Shown in pieces: positions 1 to 6,621 of a DNA stretch of 23,812 bases (positions are counted from its first letter, which is position 1; every line of letters starts with the position of its first letter). The notes under the pieces were generated by a model, which did not search any database, was not told where the DNA came from, and was given only the letters and a program-made list of their open reading frames with translations. This stretch comes from CAUPWF01 sp036656795 (lineage in GTDB: Bacteria; Bacillota; Clostridia; Lachnospirales; Lachnospiraceae): contig JAVXHR010000028.1 in NCBI GenBank assembly GCA_036656795.1, positions 1 through 23,812 on the forward strand. The letters run 5' to 3'. The position numbers were made by a program, and so were the translations under genes.

Positions 1-170
1 ATATAGAAGAGGATCAGTTGACAGTTCATGATGCAGAGATTAAAAACTTCTGTACATGCCAAGAGATGGGGGGATTCTCCATTACAATCCTTCGATTAGA
101 TGATGAATTAAAACAATATTATGACACGGCTTGCTTTTCGCCATATTATGCTAGAGGGGAGATTCGGTAA
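1..170 (+). CDS. dhaK: DhaK-type kinase subunit, C-terminal end (partial)
   Basis: The open frame enters from the left edge (first full codon at position 3) and stops at TAA 168-170, giving about 55 residues. The stretch GGFSITILRLDDELKQYY lines up with GGFSISIIRLDEELLPYY at the end of the second, complete DhaK in this window (1051-2049), so this is the C-terminus of a DAK1-domain subunit that binds the keto-sugar substrate. The part that would show the substrate-site histidines lies outside the window, so it cannot be said whether this copy is classical or altered. The dhaL gene follows only 2 bases after its stop, so the two are co-transcribed and form a KL pair. Confidence 0.85.
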   Translation, partial: IEEDQLTVHDAEIKNFCTCQEMGGFSITILRLDDELKQYYDTACFSPYYARGEIR

Positions 171-172
171 TT

Positions 173-808
173 ATGAAGAAATTAACAGTAGATCAAGTAA
201 CGGATATGATAATAGAAACATGTAATGCTATTATTGAGAGTAAGCCATATCTTACAGAAGTGGATAGTAAGATTGGCGATGGAGATCATGGTATTGGAAT
301 GTCGGGAGGAATGGAAAAGGCTAAAGCAGAATTAATTAGTAAAAGACCATTTGCAGACATTAATGCTATTTTCAAAACAACAGGAATGACGATGCTCAAT
401 TCTATGGGAGGAGCTTCAGGTGTAATCTTTGGTTCGATGTTCTTGGGGGGCGTAAAAGGGCTAGAATCTTTGAAGGAATTAGATGGAGAAAGTCTTGCGA
501 AGATAATGCGTGGTTCTGCCAATGCGATTCAGGCAAGGGGGAAAGCCGAAGTTGGAGATAAGACGATGATTGATGCGTTAGTACCTGCGGTAGAAGCGAT
601 GGAAGTGTCGGACAAAGAGGATGTTGTTGAAGTGCTTAAAGTTGCAAAAGATGCAGCAGCACAAGGTGTAGAAGCCAGCAAAAAAATGATTGCAAAATTT
701 GGAAGAGCAAAGTCATTAATGGAACGAGCAGTTGGGTATCAGGATGCGGGAGCGACATCCGTTTCTATTATATTTGATGCAATGTATAAATATGTAAAAT
801 CTATATAG
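173..808 (+). CDS. dhaL: DhaL-type nucleotide-binding subunit, copy 1
   Basis: 211 residues, the usual length of DhaL, the all-helical subunit that holds ADP/ATP and passes the phosphate to the substrate bound on DhaK. The metal-binding triad is seen as D31, D36 and D38 in VDSKIGDGDHG. The nucleotide-pocket segments GGASGVIFG, KVGDKTMIDAL and the C-terminal GYQDAGATS are all present. The start at 173 has a strong Shine-Dalgarno AGAGGGGAG (153-161) inside the end of dhaK. In PTS-dependent systems DhaL keeps its ADP and is rephosphorylated by DhaM; no DhaM is encoded here, so the phosphate source is open. The gene is closely similar to the second DhaL at 2090, which suggests duplication of a KL pair. 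The operon ends at the hairpin just downstream. Confidence 0.92.
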   Translation: MKKLTVDQVTDMIIETCNAIIESKPYLTEVDSKIGDGDHGIGMSGGMEKAKAELISKRPFADINAIFKTTGMTMLNSMGGASGVIFGSMFLGGVKGLESLKELDGESLAKIMRGSANAIQARGKAEVGDKTMIDALVPAVEAMEVSDKEDVVEVLKVAKDAAAQGVEASKKMIAKFGRAKSLMERAVGYQDAGATSVSIIFDAMYKYVKSI

Positions 809-851
809 GACGTGTCTGAGGCACTAGATATAATCCAGATATTGTTATAAT

Positions 852-904
852 AAAAGCGTTTAGAAACCAAAGAGAAATCTATGGTTTCTAAACGCTTTTG
901 TTTT
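852..904 (+). terminator. Long hairpin terminator after the first KL pair
   Basis: A perfect 18-bp inverted repeat: AAAAGCGTTTAGAAACCA (852-869) pairs with 882-899 around a 12-base loop, and is followed by GTTTT. The stem begins with A's and ends with T's, so it could terminate on either strand. It separates dhaL copy 1 from the promoter of the next operon. Confidence 0.75.
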
Positions 905-974
905 GAAATACAATTTAGAATATGATGATTTGTCATGAGTAAATACACTAAAACGAAAAAATAAGAAAAAAAGA

Positions 975-1003
975 TTGCAAAAACAAACATTTAAAGATAT
1001 AAT
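975..1003 (+). promoter_or_regulatory. SigA-type promoter of the second KL-pfkB operon
   Basis: TTGCAA (975-980), a 17-base spacer and a perfect TATAAT (998-1003) lie about 50 bases upstream of the dhaK start. A-rich motifs around it (AAACGAAAA at 951, ATAAATAAACAG at 1011-1022) recur in front of the binding-protein gene, where they sit near the promoter at 3894, and may be operators for a shared regulator. Confidence 0.7.
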
Positions 1004-1050
1004 TACGAGTATAAATAAACAGGAAAATAATGATAAGAAAGGATGAGGAT

Positions 1051-2049
1051 ATGAACAAAATTATAAATGATCCGGATTATATGATTCAAGACATGATGGA
1101 AGGATATCTCTATTTATATGGTGATTTGTATGAACGTGTTCCAGGAACGATAGGCGGTCTTATAAAAAAGCAAAGGGAAGAGAAAGTATCTGTGATTGTG
1201 GGAGGAGGAGCTGGAAATGAACCATGGGTACTTGGGTATGTAGGTAAAGGCTTGGCAGATGGTCTGTCAGCAGGTAATGTGTATGCTGCTCCACCGGCAA
1301 AGTCTATTTTAGATGTGAGTAAAGCTATTTATAATGAAAAAGGAATTCTATATGTTGGAACTAATCATATGGGGGATTTGCTGAATTTTGAATTAGTAGG
1401 AGAGCTGGCAGTTTTGGATCATATTAAAACGAAATGTGTGTTTGTAAATGATGATATTGCAAGTGACCTTGTAGAGAAAGAGAATCGACGAGGGGTTGCG
1501 GGTATTGCTTTGGCGGTTAAGATTGCAGGAGCTGCAACGGAGCTAGGTCTTGGATTAGAAGAGGCGGCTCGTATTACACAAAAGGCAATTGACAATCTTC
1601 GCACATTAAGTGCTACTACATCACCGGGGTATATGCCTAAGAATGGAAAAGCGATGTTTGAGATGGAAGAAGGAACCATTGAGTATGGTATGGGATTTAA
1701 TGGGGAACCGGGCATTTTAAAAGAACCTATAAAACCGGCGAAAGAGATTGTTGCAACGATGATGGATATGTTGCTGAAAGATTTGGAATATCAAGAAGGT
1801 GAAAAGATCGGCGTGTTATTAAATGGGTATGGATTTACAAGCGTATTAGAGATGCATATTGTAATGCAGGGGATAAAGAACTATGCGGAGAAACATCACG
1901 TTCACATATATCATGCAGATCTACAGAATTTGTTCTGCCCACAAGGAACGGGTGGGTTTTCAATTTCAATTATAAGATTAGACGAGGAATTATTGCCATA
2001 CTATAATCAAGAAGTGGATGCGCCTTTATATAGGAGAAAACAACTTTAA
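1051..2049 (+). CDS. dhaK: DhaK-type kinase subunit with both substrate-site His replaced by Asn
   Basis: 332 residues from the ATG at 1051, chosen because AAAGGA (1038-1043) sits 7 bases upstream and MNKIINDP is the usual DhaK N-terminus; an in-frame ATG at 1030 has no such site. The DAK1 fold is clear: VIVGGGAGNEPW near 50-59, HMGDLLNF around D109, and GMGFNGEPG at 213-221. In classical DhaK (E. coli numbering) H218 in the GIHGEPG motif forms a covalent hemiaminal with dihydroxyacetone and H56 in GGGSGHEP assists. Here these positions are N217 and N56, while D109 is kept. The subunit therefore should still fold and pair with DhaL, but covalent capture of dihydroxyacetone by this His is not possible. 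It may act on another keto-sugar or be a regulatory paralogue. It is followed by its own dhaL and by a pfkB gene. Confidence 0.88.
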   Translation: MNKIINDPDYMIQDMMEGYLYLYGDLYERVPGTIGGLIKKQREEKVSVIVGGGAGNEPWVLGYVGKGLADGLSAGNVYAAPPAKSILDVSKAIYNEKGILYVGTNHMGDLLNFELVGELAVLDHIKTKCVFVNDDIASDLVEKENRRGVAGIALAVKIAGAATELGLGLEEAARITQKAIDNLRTLSATTSPGYMPKNGKAMFEMEEGTIEYGMGFNGEPGILKEPIKPAKEIVATMMDMLLKDLEYQEGEKIGVLLNGYGFTSVLEMHIVMQGIKNYAEKHHVHIYHADLQNLFCPQGTGGFSISIIRLDEELLPYYNQEVDAPLYRRKQL

Positions 2050-2060
2050 AATATCTTGAA

Positions 2061-2092
2061 AGGAGACGGTAGAAATTACCGAACTGTAGATG
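2061..2092 (+). promoter_or_regulatory. Shine-Dalgarno separated from the dhaL start by a small hairpin
   Basis: AGGAGA (2061-2066) is 23 bases from the ATG at 2090, too far for normal initiation. Between them CGGTA (2067-2071) and TACCG (2077-2081) form a perfect 5-bp stem with a GAAAT loop. With the hairpin folded, the effective spacing becomes 8 bases (2082-2089), which is optimal. This supports the start at 2090 (or 2093) and suggests that the fold helps or modulates translation. Confidence 0.5.
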
Positions 2093-2725
2093 ATGAATGC
2101 AAAACAAGTAAGGGATATGTATCTGTATGTATCAGATGTTATTGTAAATAGCGAAGATTTTTTGACGGAGATCGATAATAAAATAGGTGATGGCGACCAT
2201 GGAATTGGTATGGCAATCGGGTTTAAGGGAATTAGAGAAGAACTAAAGAAGCATGAATATACTTATGTAAATGAAGTGTTTCACAGCATTGGAATGACTA
2301 TGTTGTGTGTAATGGGAGGGGCTTCGGGTGTGCTGTTTGGAACGGTGTTTATAAGTGGAATTGTAGAATATCCCAACAAGACGGAGTTTGCGTTAGAAGA
2401 CTTTGCCAATATTCATGTAAAATCATTAGCCGCGCTTAAGAAACGTGGTAAGGCAAAAGTGGGAGATAAGACCATGATTGATGCTTTGGAACCTGCTACG
2501 GTGGGATTGAGCAATGCGGCAACACAAGGGAAAGGTATTGTGGAAGGATTTGAGTACGCAGCGAAGGAAGCGAAAAGAGGAGTGGAAGCCAGCAAACAGT
2601 GTCTTGCAAAATTTGGACGTGCGAAATATTATGGTGATAAAGCAATAGGCCTTCAAGATGCTGGAGCAACTTCGGTATATTTGATATTTAACGCAATGTC
2701 AGAATGGGTACGAGCGAATTTATAA
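2090..2725 (+). CDS. dhaL: DhaL-type nucleotide-binding subunit, copy 2
   Basis: 211 residues, the same length as copy 1 and with the same landmarks: the metal-binding motif IDNKIGDGDHGIGM near the N-terminus, GGASGVLFG, KVGDKTMIDALEPA, and GLQDAGATS near the C-terminus. It is the partner of the Asn-variant DhaK immediately upstream. ATG at 2090 is used here; the adjacent in-frame ATG at 2093 is an equally possible start. The intact metal and nucleotide residues argue that this pair is a working kinase rather than a dead paralogue, so the DhaK changes more likely alter the substrate than abolish activity. A pfkB gene follows after 19 bases. Confidence 0.92.
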   Translation: MMNAKQVRDMYLYVSDVIVNSEDFLTEIDNKIGDGDHGIGMAIGFKGIREELKKHEYTYVNEVFHSIGMTMLCVMGGASGVLFGTVFISGIVEYPNKTEFALEDFANIHVKSLAALKKRGKAKVGDKTMIDALEPATVGLSNAATQGKGIVEGFEYAAKEAKRGVEASKQCLAKFGRAKYYGDKAIGLQDAGATSVYLIFNAMSEWVRANL

Positions 2726-2744
2726 GTATAGAAAGGGAAAAGTT

Positions 2745-3674
2745 ATGGTTGGGACAATTACATTGAATCCATGTATAGATAAGACGTTAACTATTAACGG
2801 ATTTACATATGGAGGCATGAATCGTGTAGAAAAAAAACGTGCAGATGTATCGGGAAAAGGCGTGAATGTGTCCATTGCCTTGAATCAAATAGGGTCTAAT
2901 GTTAGAACATTCGGTATTAATTATAAGGACGGTGCAGAGGTTTTAAACAGAGAATTAGGAATGTTTGGAATAACATATGAAGGTGTTGTAGCACAAGGAA
3001 CTTTGCGTGAAAATATGAAAGTCTATGACATAGAGTCAAATCTTACAACAGAATTAAACCAAAAAGGAGATTATATAGACGAGAAAAAGTTGGACGAATT
3101 CACAAAGTACTTAGAAATAGCGATGAAAGATATAGACATTCTTGTTGTGACAGGAAGTGTACCACAAGGGGTCCCGATGGATTATTATTATCAGATTATT
3201 CAGATAGCACATGAAAAAGGGGTTTGCTGTATCCTTGATGCGGAAGGCGAATTGATGTTGGAAGGTATGAAAGCAAACCCATATCTTATTAAGCCCAATC
3301 TATATGAATTTGAAAGTGCTTTTGGTTTAAAGACCAAGAAGATAGAAGATATATTGGAAATTTGTCACAGAATTATTGCAAATGGAGTAGAAGTAGTTTG
3401 CTTATCCATGGGGGAAGATGGTGCCATAATTGTGAATAGCAAAGAGGCATATCGTTGTCAACCCACATCAATTGATGTAAAAAGCACTCAAGGAGCGGGG
3501 GATTCACTGGTGGCAGGAATGTGTATGGCAATAGAAGAAGGGCTGGGGATTCGAGATATGCTGCGATATGGAGTTGCAACAGCTCAAGGGTCGCTAATTC
3601 GAGAGGGAACGCAGCTATGCAGAAAAGAAGATTTTCAACATTTTAAAGAAACAATTACTGTAGAAAAATTATAA
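2745..3674 (+). CDS. PfkB-family sugar-phosphate kinase (1-phosphofructokinase/tagatose-6-phosphate kinase-like)
   Basis: 309 residues, the size of FruK/LacC-type kinases. The N-terminal MVGTITLNPCIDKTL, the substrate-side KRADVSGKGVNVSIAL, the VTGSVPQGVP segment, the KPNLYEFE strand and the C-terminal anion-hole/catalytic motif STQGAGDSLVAG mark it as the 1-phosphofructokinase branch of PfkB. It would transfer phosphate from ATP to a ketose monophosphate in the cytoplasm, giving a bisphosphate that a class II aldolase such as the one at 8623 could split. Shine-Dalgarno AAAGGGA lies 7 bases before the ATG. It is the last gene of the dhaK-dhaL-pfkB operon and a terminator follows directly. The exact sugar cannot be read from the sequence. 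Confidence 0.88.
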   Translation: MVGTITLNPCIDKTLTINGFTYGGMNRVEKKRADVSGKGVNVSIALNQIGSNVRTFGINYKDGAEVLNRELGMFGITYEGVVAQGTLRENMKVYDIESNLTTELNQKGDYIDEKKLDEFTKYLEIAMKDIDILVVTGSVPQGVPMDYYYQIIQIAHEKGVCCILDAEGELMLEGMKANPYLIKPNLYEFESAFGLKTKKIEDILEICHRIIANGVEVVCLSMGEDGAIIVNSKEAYRCQPTSIDVKSTQGAGDSLVAGMCMAIEEGLGIRDMLRYGVATAQGSLIREGTQLCRKEDFQHFKETITVEKL

Positions 3675-3691
3675 ATAGTAGAACAATATGT

Positions 3692-3719
3692 AAAGGCATC
3701 TTGGTATAGATGCCTTTTT
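3692..3719 (+). terminator. Rho-independent terminator after pfkB
   Basis: AAAGGCATC (3692-3700) pairs with GATGCCTTT (3709-3717) around an 8-base loop, ending in a T run. It closes the dhaK-dhaL-pfkB operon. Confidence 0.85.
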
Positions 3720-3749
3720 GCATGCATTTTTTAAGTGGGAGAATAAACT

Positions 3750-3884
3750 AAACAAAAACGATAGCAAATTATGGAAAAATCAAAATAAATGGAAATGCAC
3801 ATAAATAAACAGACATATTCCAATATATGGATAAAATAGAAACTATAAACAAACAAAAAGTGATGAAATATCAAACAAAAACGA
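3750..3884 (+). promoter_or_regulatory. Possible operator region upstream of the importer operon
   Basis: This non-coding stretch carries repeated A-rich motifs: AAACAAAAACGA occurs twice exactly (3750-3761 and 3873-3884), and ATAAATAAACAG at 3801-3812 is identical to 1011-1022 near the dhaK promoter. Such repeats could bind the locus DeoR-family repressor (10521-11303), since DeoR proteins often use several spaced direct repeats. In an A-rich genome chance recurrence is possible. The second AAACAAAAACGA ends 9 bases before the -35 box. The rest of the 331-base gap between pfkB and the binding-protein gene holds the terminator, this region, the promoter and the leader. Confidence 0.35.
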
Positions 3885-3893
3885 AAAAAAATC

Positions 3894-3921
3894 TTGACAT
3901 ACGAATGGATTGTGATATACT
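3894..3921 (+). promoter_or_regulatory. Strong promoter of the sugar importer operon
   Basis: A consensus TTGACA (3894-3899), a 16-base spacer and an extended -10 (TG-A-TATACT, hexamer 3916-3921). Transcription should start near 3928, leaving a leader of about 78 bases before the binding-protein gene. It is the best promoter in the window, fitting the high expression expected of a solute-binding lipoprotein. Confidence 0.82.
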
Positions 3922-3927
3922 ACAAAT

Positions 3928-3944
3928 ATGTACAAAAGATGTAC
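3928..3944 (+). promoter_or_regulatory. ATGTAC direct repeat at the transcription start
   Basis: ATGTAC at 3928-3933 and again at 3939-3944, with an 11-bp period, overlaps the expected start site of the importer promoter. A protein bound here would block initiation. The match is short, so this is only a candidate operator. Confidence 0.3.
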
Positions 3945-4005
3945 GAAAAAATTGTGAATCCTATTCAAGATTGACAAAAAACATGAGAACACAGGAGGAG
4001 AAAGA

Positions 4006-4962
4006 ATGAAAAAGAAATTACTAAGTGCACTTTTATGTGTGGCAATGGTGGCAACTATGGTAGTGGGTTGTGGAAGCAAGGAAGAAGATACAACCGCAAA
4101 GAAAGAAGACAAAAAAGAAGATAGTTACAAATGTGGATTCGTTGTAGGTTCATTTGAACATACATTTTACCAATTAATTGGTGAAGGTATCGAAGCAAAA
4201 GCAAAAGAAATCGGAATGGAAGCAATTGTTACAGATGCAGAATTAGATCCGAATGTAGCAACTAACAAAGTTCAGGATTTATCAGCACAAGGCTGTGAAG
4301 CAATTGCATTATCTTGTAATGATGCGGCAGGTGTAAAACCAGCAATTGAGAATGCTTCTAAAGATGGTGTAGCAATGTTTACATTTGACTGTACTTCAGA
4401 ATCAGATGCAATTAACTGTTTTGTTGGTACTGATAACGTAAAAGGTGGTACTTTAGGTGGACAAGAATTAATCCGTTTAACAAAAGATGGAGATAAAGTT
4501 GCTATTATCGGTTATCCAACTGCTTCTTCTTGTTTAGACAGAGAAAATGGTGCACTAGAAGCACTTAAGAGTGCAAAACGTGAAGTAATCTCTGGAAATA
4601 ACTATGAAGGTGATGCTAACAAAGCTCAAGAAATCATGGAAACAATTCTTACAGCTAATCCTGATTTAGCAGCAGTATTCTGTGTTGGTGATCCAGCAGC
4701 AACAGGTGCTTTAGCAGCAATTAAGGCAGCAGGAACTGATACAAAGATTATTGGGTTTGATGGTAATCCAGAAGCGAAAGAAGCAATCTTAGATAAAGAA
4801 GGTAATGGCAAATGGTGGGTATCTGAAATCTCTCAAGATCCTAAGAAAATTGGTTCTACTATCGTAGAACAAATGCAGAAATTCCTTTCAACCAAGAAAG
4901 TTGATGATAAGGTTATCTACATCGAACCATACATCATTACAGAAGAAAACGCAGCAGAATAA
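4006..4962 (+). CDS. Sugar ABC transporter substrate-binding lipoprotein (RbsB-like)
   Basis: 318 residues. A lipoprotein signal peptide (MKKKLLSALL...) ends in the lipobox VVGC with the lipidated cysteine at C22, followed by a charged KE/D-rich linker to about residue 40. The mature part is a type I periplasmic-binding fold of the ribose/xylose/galactose family: YKCGFVVGSFEHTFYQLIGEGI, the hinge segments AIALSCNDAAGV and AVFCVGDPAATGAL, and IIGFDGNPEA. It captures the sugar outside the cell and hands it to the permease at 6622. Shine-Dalgarno AGGAGG is strong. Codon use is more restricted than in its neighbours, as in highly expressed genes. A second gene, broken by the assembly gap (12264-12575), is about 83% identical over the shared 103 residues by my hand count. 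Confidence 0.92.
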   Translation: MKKKLLSALLCVAMVATMVVGCGSKEEDTTAKKEDKKEDSYKCGFVVGSFEHTFYQLIGEGIEAKAKEIGMEAIVTDAELDPNVATNKVQDLSAQGCEAIALSCNDAAGVKPAIENASKDGVAMFTFDCTSESDAINCFVGTDNVKGGTLGGQELIRLTKDGDKVAIIGYPTASSCLDRENGALEALKSAKREVISGNNYEGDANKAQEIMETILTANPDLAAVFCVGDPAATGALAAIKAAGTDTKIIGFDGNPEAKEAILDKEGNGKWWVSEISQDPKKIGSTIVEQMQKFLSTKKVDDKVIYIEPYIITEENAAE

Positions 4963-4976
4963 GTAATATGTTTTAC

Positions 4977-5016
4977 AAATCGCCCAGGCAGGGTGACCTG
5001 CTTTGGGCGATTTCTT
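4977..5016 (+). terminator. Internal terminator/attenuator between binding protein and ABC ATPase
   Basis: AAATCGCCCA (4977-4986) pairs with TGGGCGATTT (5004-5013), and an inner GCAGG/CCTGC stem (4988-4992 with 4997-5001) closes a GTGA loop; T's follow. Partial readthrough here would give far more binding protein than ATPase and permease, a common arrangement in sugar ABC operons. No new strong promoter is seen before 5079. Confidence 0.75.
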
Positions 5017-5078
5017 AAATTTATAATCACTTACTGTTAACAGATATCATGATTCTATGAAAAAGAAGGATAGGTAAT

Positions 5079-6581
5079 ATGGAGCCAATTTTACAAGTGA
5101 AAAATATTAGTAAGGTATTTCCGGGCGTAAAAGCATTAACAGATGTGTCTGCTGATTTTTATCCTGGAGAAGTGCATACTTTAGTTGGTGAAAATGGTGC
5201 AGGTAAATCCACACTGATTAAGATTATTTCCGGAGTGTATACGCCTACAGAAGGAACGGTAATTTTAGAAGGAAAAGTTCAAGACTTCAAGCTTCCGGGG
5301 CAGGCTTTAGACGCGGGAATAACGGTTATTCATCAAGAACTAAGTATTGCAAATGATCTTACGGTTGCAGAAAATATATTTTTAGGCCGTGAACCACGAA
5401 CAAAAAGTGGGTTATTAGATCGTAAAAAGATGAATCAAGAGGCGCAACAAGTACTTGATTTTATGAAAGTTGATTTAAAAGCAAACCATTTAGCCCGTCA
5501 TCTAAATGCAGCACAACAACAAATGGTAGAGATAGCAAAGGTTATTACAAAGAATTCAAAGATTGTTATTATGGATGAACCAACATCATCCCTTTCAGAA
5601 CATGAAATTGATGCATTGTTTGAACAAGTTCGTATATTAAAAGAGAAAAATATTGCAATTATATATATTACACATCGTTTAAAGGAATTAACACAAATCT
5701 GTGAAAGAGTAACCATACTGCGAGATGGCTGTAAGATTAATACATTTATGGTAGCAGATACTACAGAGCAAGAAATTGTTTCTAGTATGGTTGGGCGTGA
5801 GATGGGCGATTACTACAATAAGCACGAACATCAACGTGGAGCAGAGATGATTCGAGCAGAAGGACTATGTCAAGATGGTGTTTTTTCAGACATATCTTTT
5901 AAAGCATATGCAGGAGAAATTCTTGGATTTTCTGGATTAGTTGGAGCAGGTCGTACTGAAGTTATGGAAGCGATTTTCGGAGCTACAAAATTGACTTCTG
6001 GGAAAATATTTATTGAAGGAAAAGAAGTCAAATTTAATAGTCCCAAAGAAGCGATTGATCATAAAGTTGGGCTTGTAACAGAAGATAGAAGGCGAACAGG
6101 ATTACTACTTCAAAAGCAGATTAAAGAAAATATTGCATTACCAAGTCTTCCTAAACATTGTAAGAAATTTGGGTTTTTAAATGACAAATGGGAAACAGCG
6201 GTAAGTAATGAATACATGGAAAAATTACATATTAAAGCACCAAGTATTCGCACGGTTTTAGCGAATTTATCCGGTGGTAATCAACAGAAGGTTATTCTTG
6301 CAAAGTGGTTAACAGCAGATTCAAAGGTATTAATTCTAGATGAGCCAACCAGAGGTATTGACGTGAATGCAAGATCTGAATTCTACGCACTGATGAATGA
6401 GTTTGTGGAAAATGGTGGTTGTATTATTATGATTTCTTCGGAAATGCCGGAAGTATTAGGCGTCAGTGATCGAATTATAGTTATGCGAGAGGGCCATATC
6501 AGTGGCGAATTATCACGAAACGAAGCAAATGAACAATCAATCATTCGACTGGCAAGTATCACAAGTGATGTAGAAGCTTAA
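5079..6581 (+). CDS. Sugar ABC transporter ATPase, two-domain (RbsA/MglA-like)
   Basis: 500 residues with two tandem ABC domains, the standard form of ribose/galactose importer ATPases. Domain 1 (about 1-240) has Walker A GENGAGKST (37-45), the family-typical degenerate signature LNAAQQQMVEIAK, Walker B IVIMDEPTS and the switch ITHR. Domain 2 (about 255-500) has the degenerate Walker A GLVGAGRTE, an intact signature LSGGNQQ, and Walker B VLILDEPTRG. This asymmetry is normal for the family. It drives import on the cytoplasmic face together with the permease starting 40 bases downstream. The ATG at 5079 is preceded by AAGGA at 5066-5070. Confidence 0.94.
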   Translation: MEPILQVKNISKVFPGVKALTDVSADFYPGEVHTLVGENGAGKSTLIKIISGVYTPTEGTVILEGKVQDFKLPGQALDAGITVIHQELSIANDLTVAENIFLGREPRTKSGLLDRKKMNQEAQQVLDFMKVDLKANHLARHLNAAQQQMVEIAKVITKNSKIVIMDEPTSSLSEHEIDALFEQVRILKEKNIAIIYITHRLKELTQICERVTILRDGCKINTFMVADTTEQEIVSSMVGREMGDYYNKHEHQRGAEMIRAEGLCQDGVFSDISFKAYAGEILGFSGLVGAGRTEVMEAIFGATKLTSGKIFIEGKEVKFNSPKEAIDHKVGLVTEDRRRTGLLLQKQIKENIALPSLPKHCKKFGFLNDKWETAVSNEYMEKLHIKAPSIRTVLANLSGGNQQKVILAKWLTADSKVLILDEPTRGIDVNARSEFYALMNEFVENGGCIIMISSEMPEVLGVSDRIIVMREGHISGELSRNEANEQSIIRLASITSDVEA

Positions 6582-6621
6582 TGAAATAGAATTATATATA
6601 GAATAGGAAGGTTTGAATAAC

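Noticed and set aside
1030..1050. Upstream ATG for the second DhaK
   Set aside because: No ribosome site at the right distance, and the extra seven residues do not fit the usual DhaK N-terminus.
3753..3766. Catabolite-repression (cre) site
   Set aside because: It matches the consensus except for the first two bases, is not palindromic enough and lies far upstream of the -35 box; mentioned only as an alternative.
3827..4009. 60-residue + strand frame before the binding-protein gene
   Set aside because: It covers the promoter and leader, has Lys/Asn-rich low-complexity sequence and no ribosome site.
6613..6621. TTG start for the permease
   Set aside because: It is only 1 base from the Shine-Dalgarno site; the ATG at 6622 has proper spacing.
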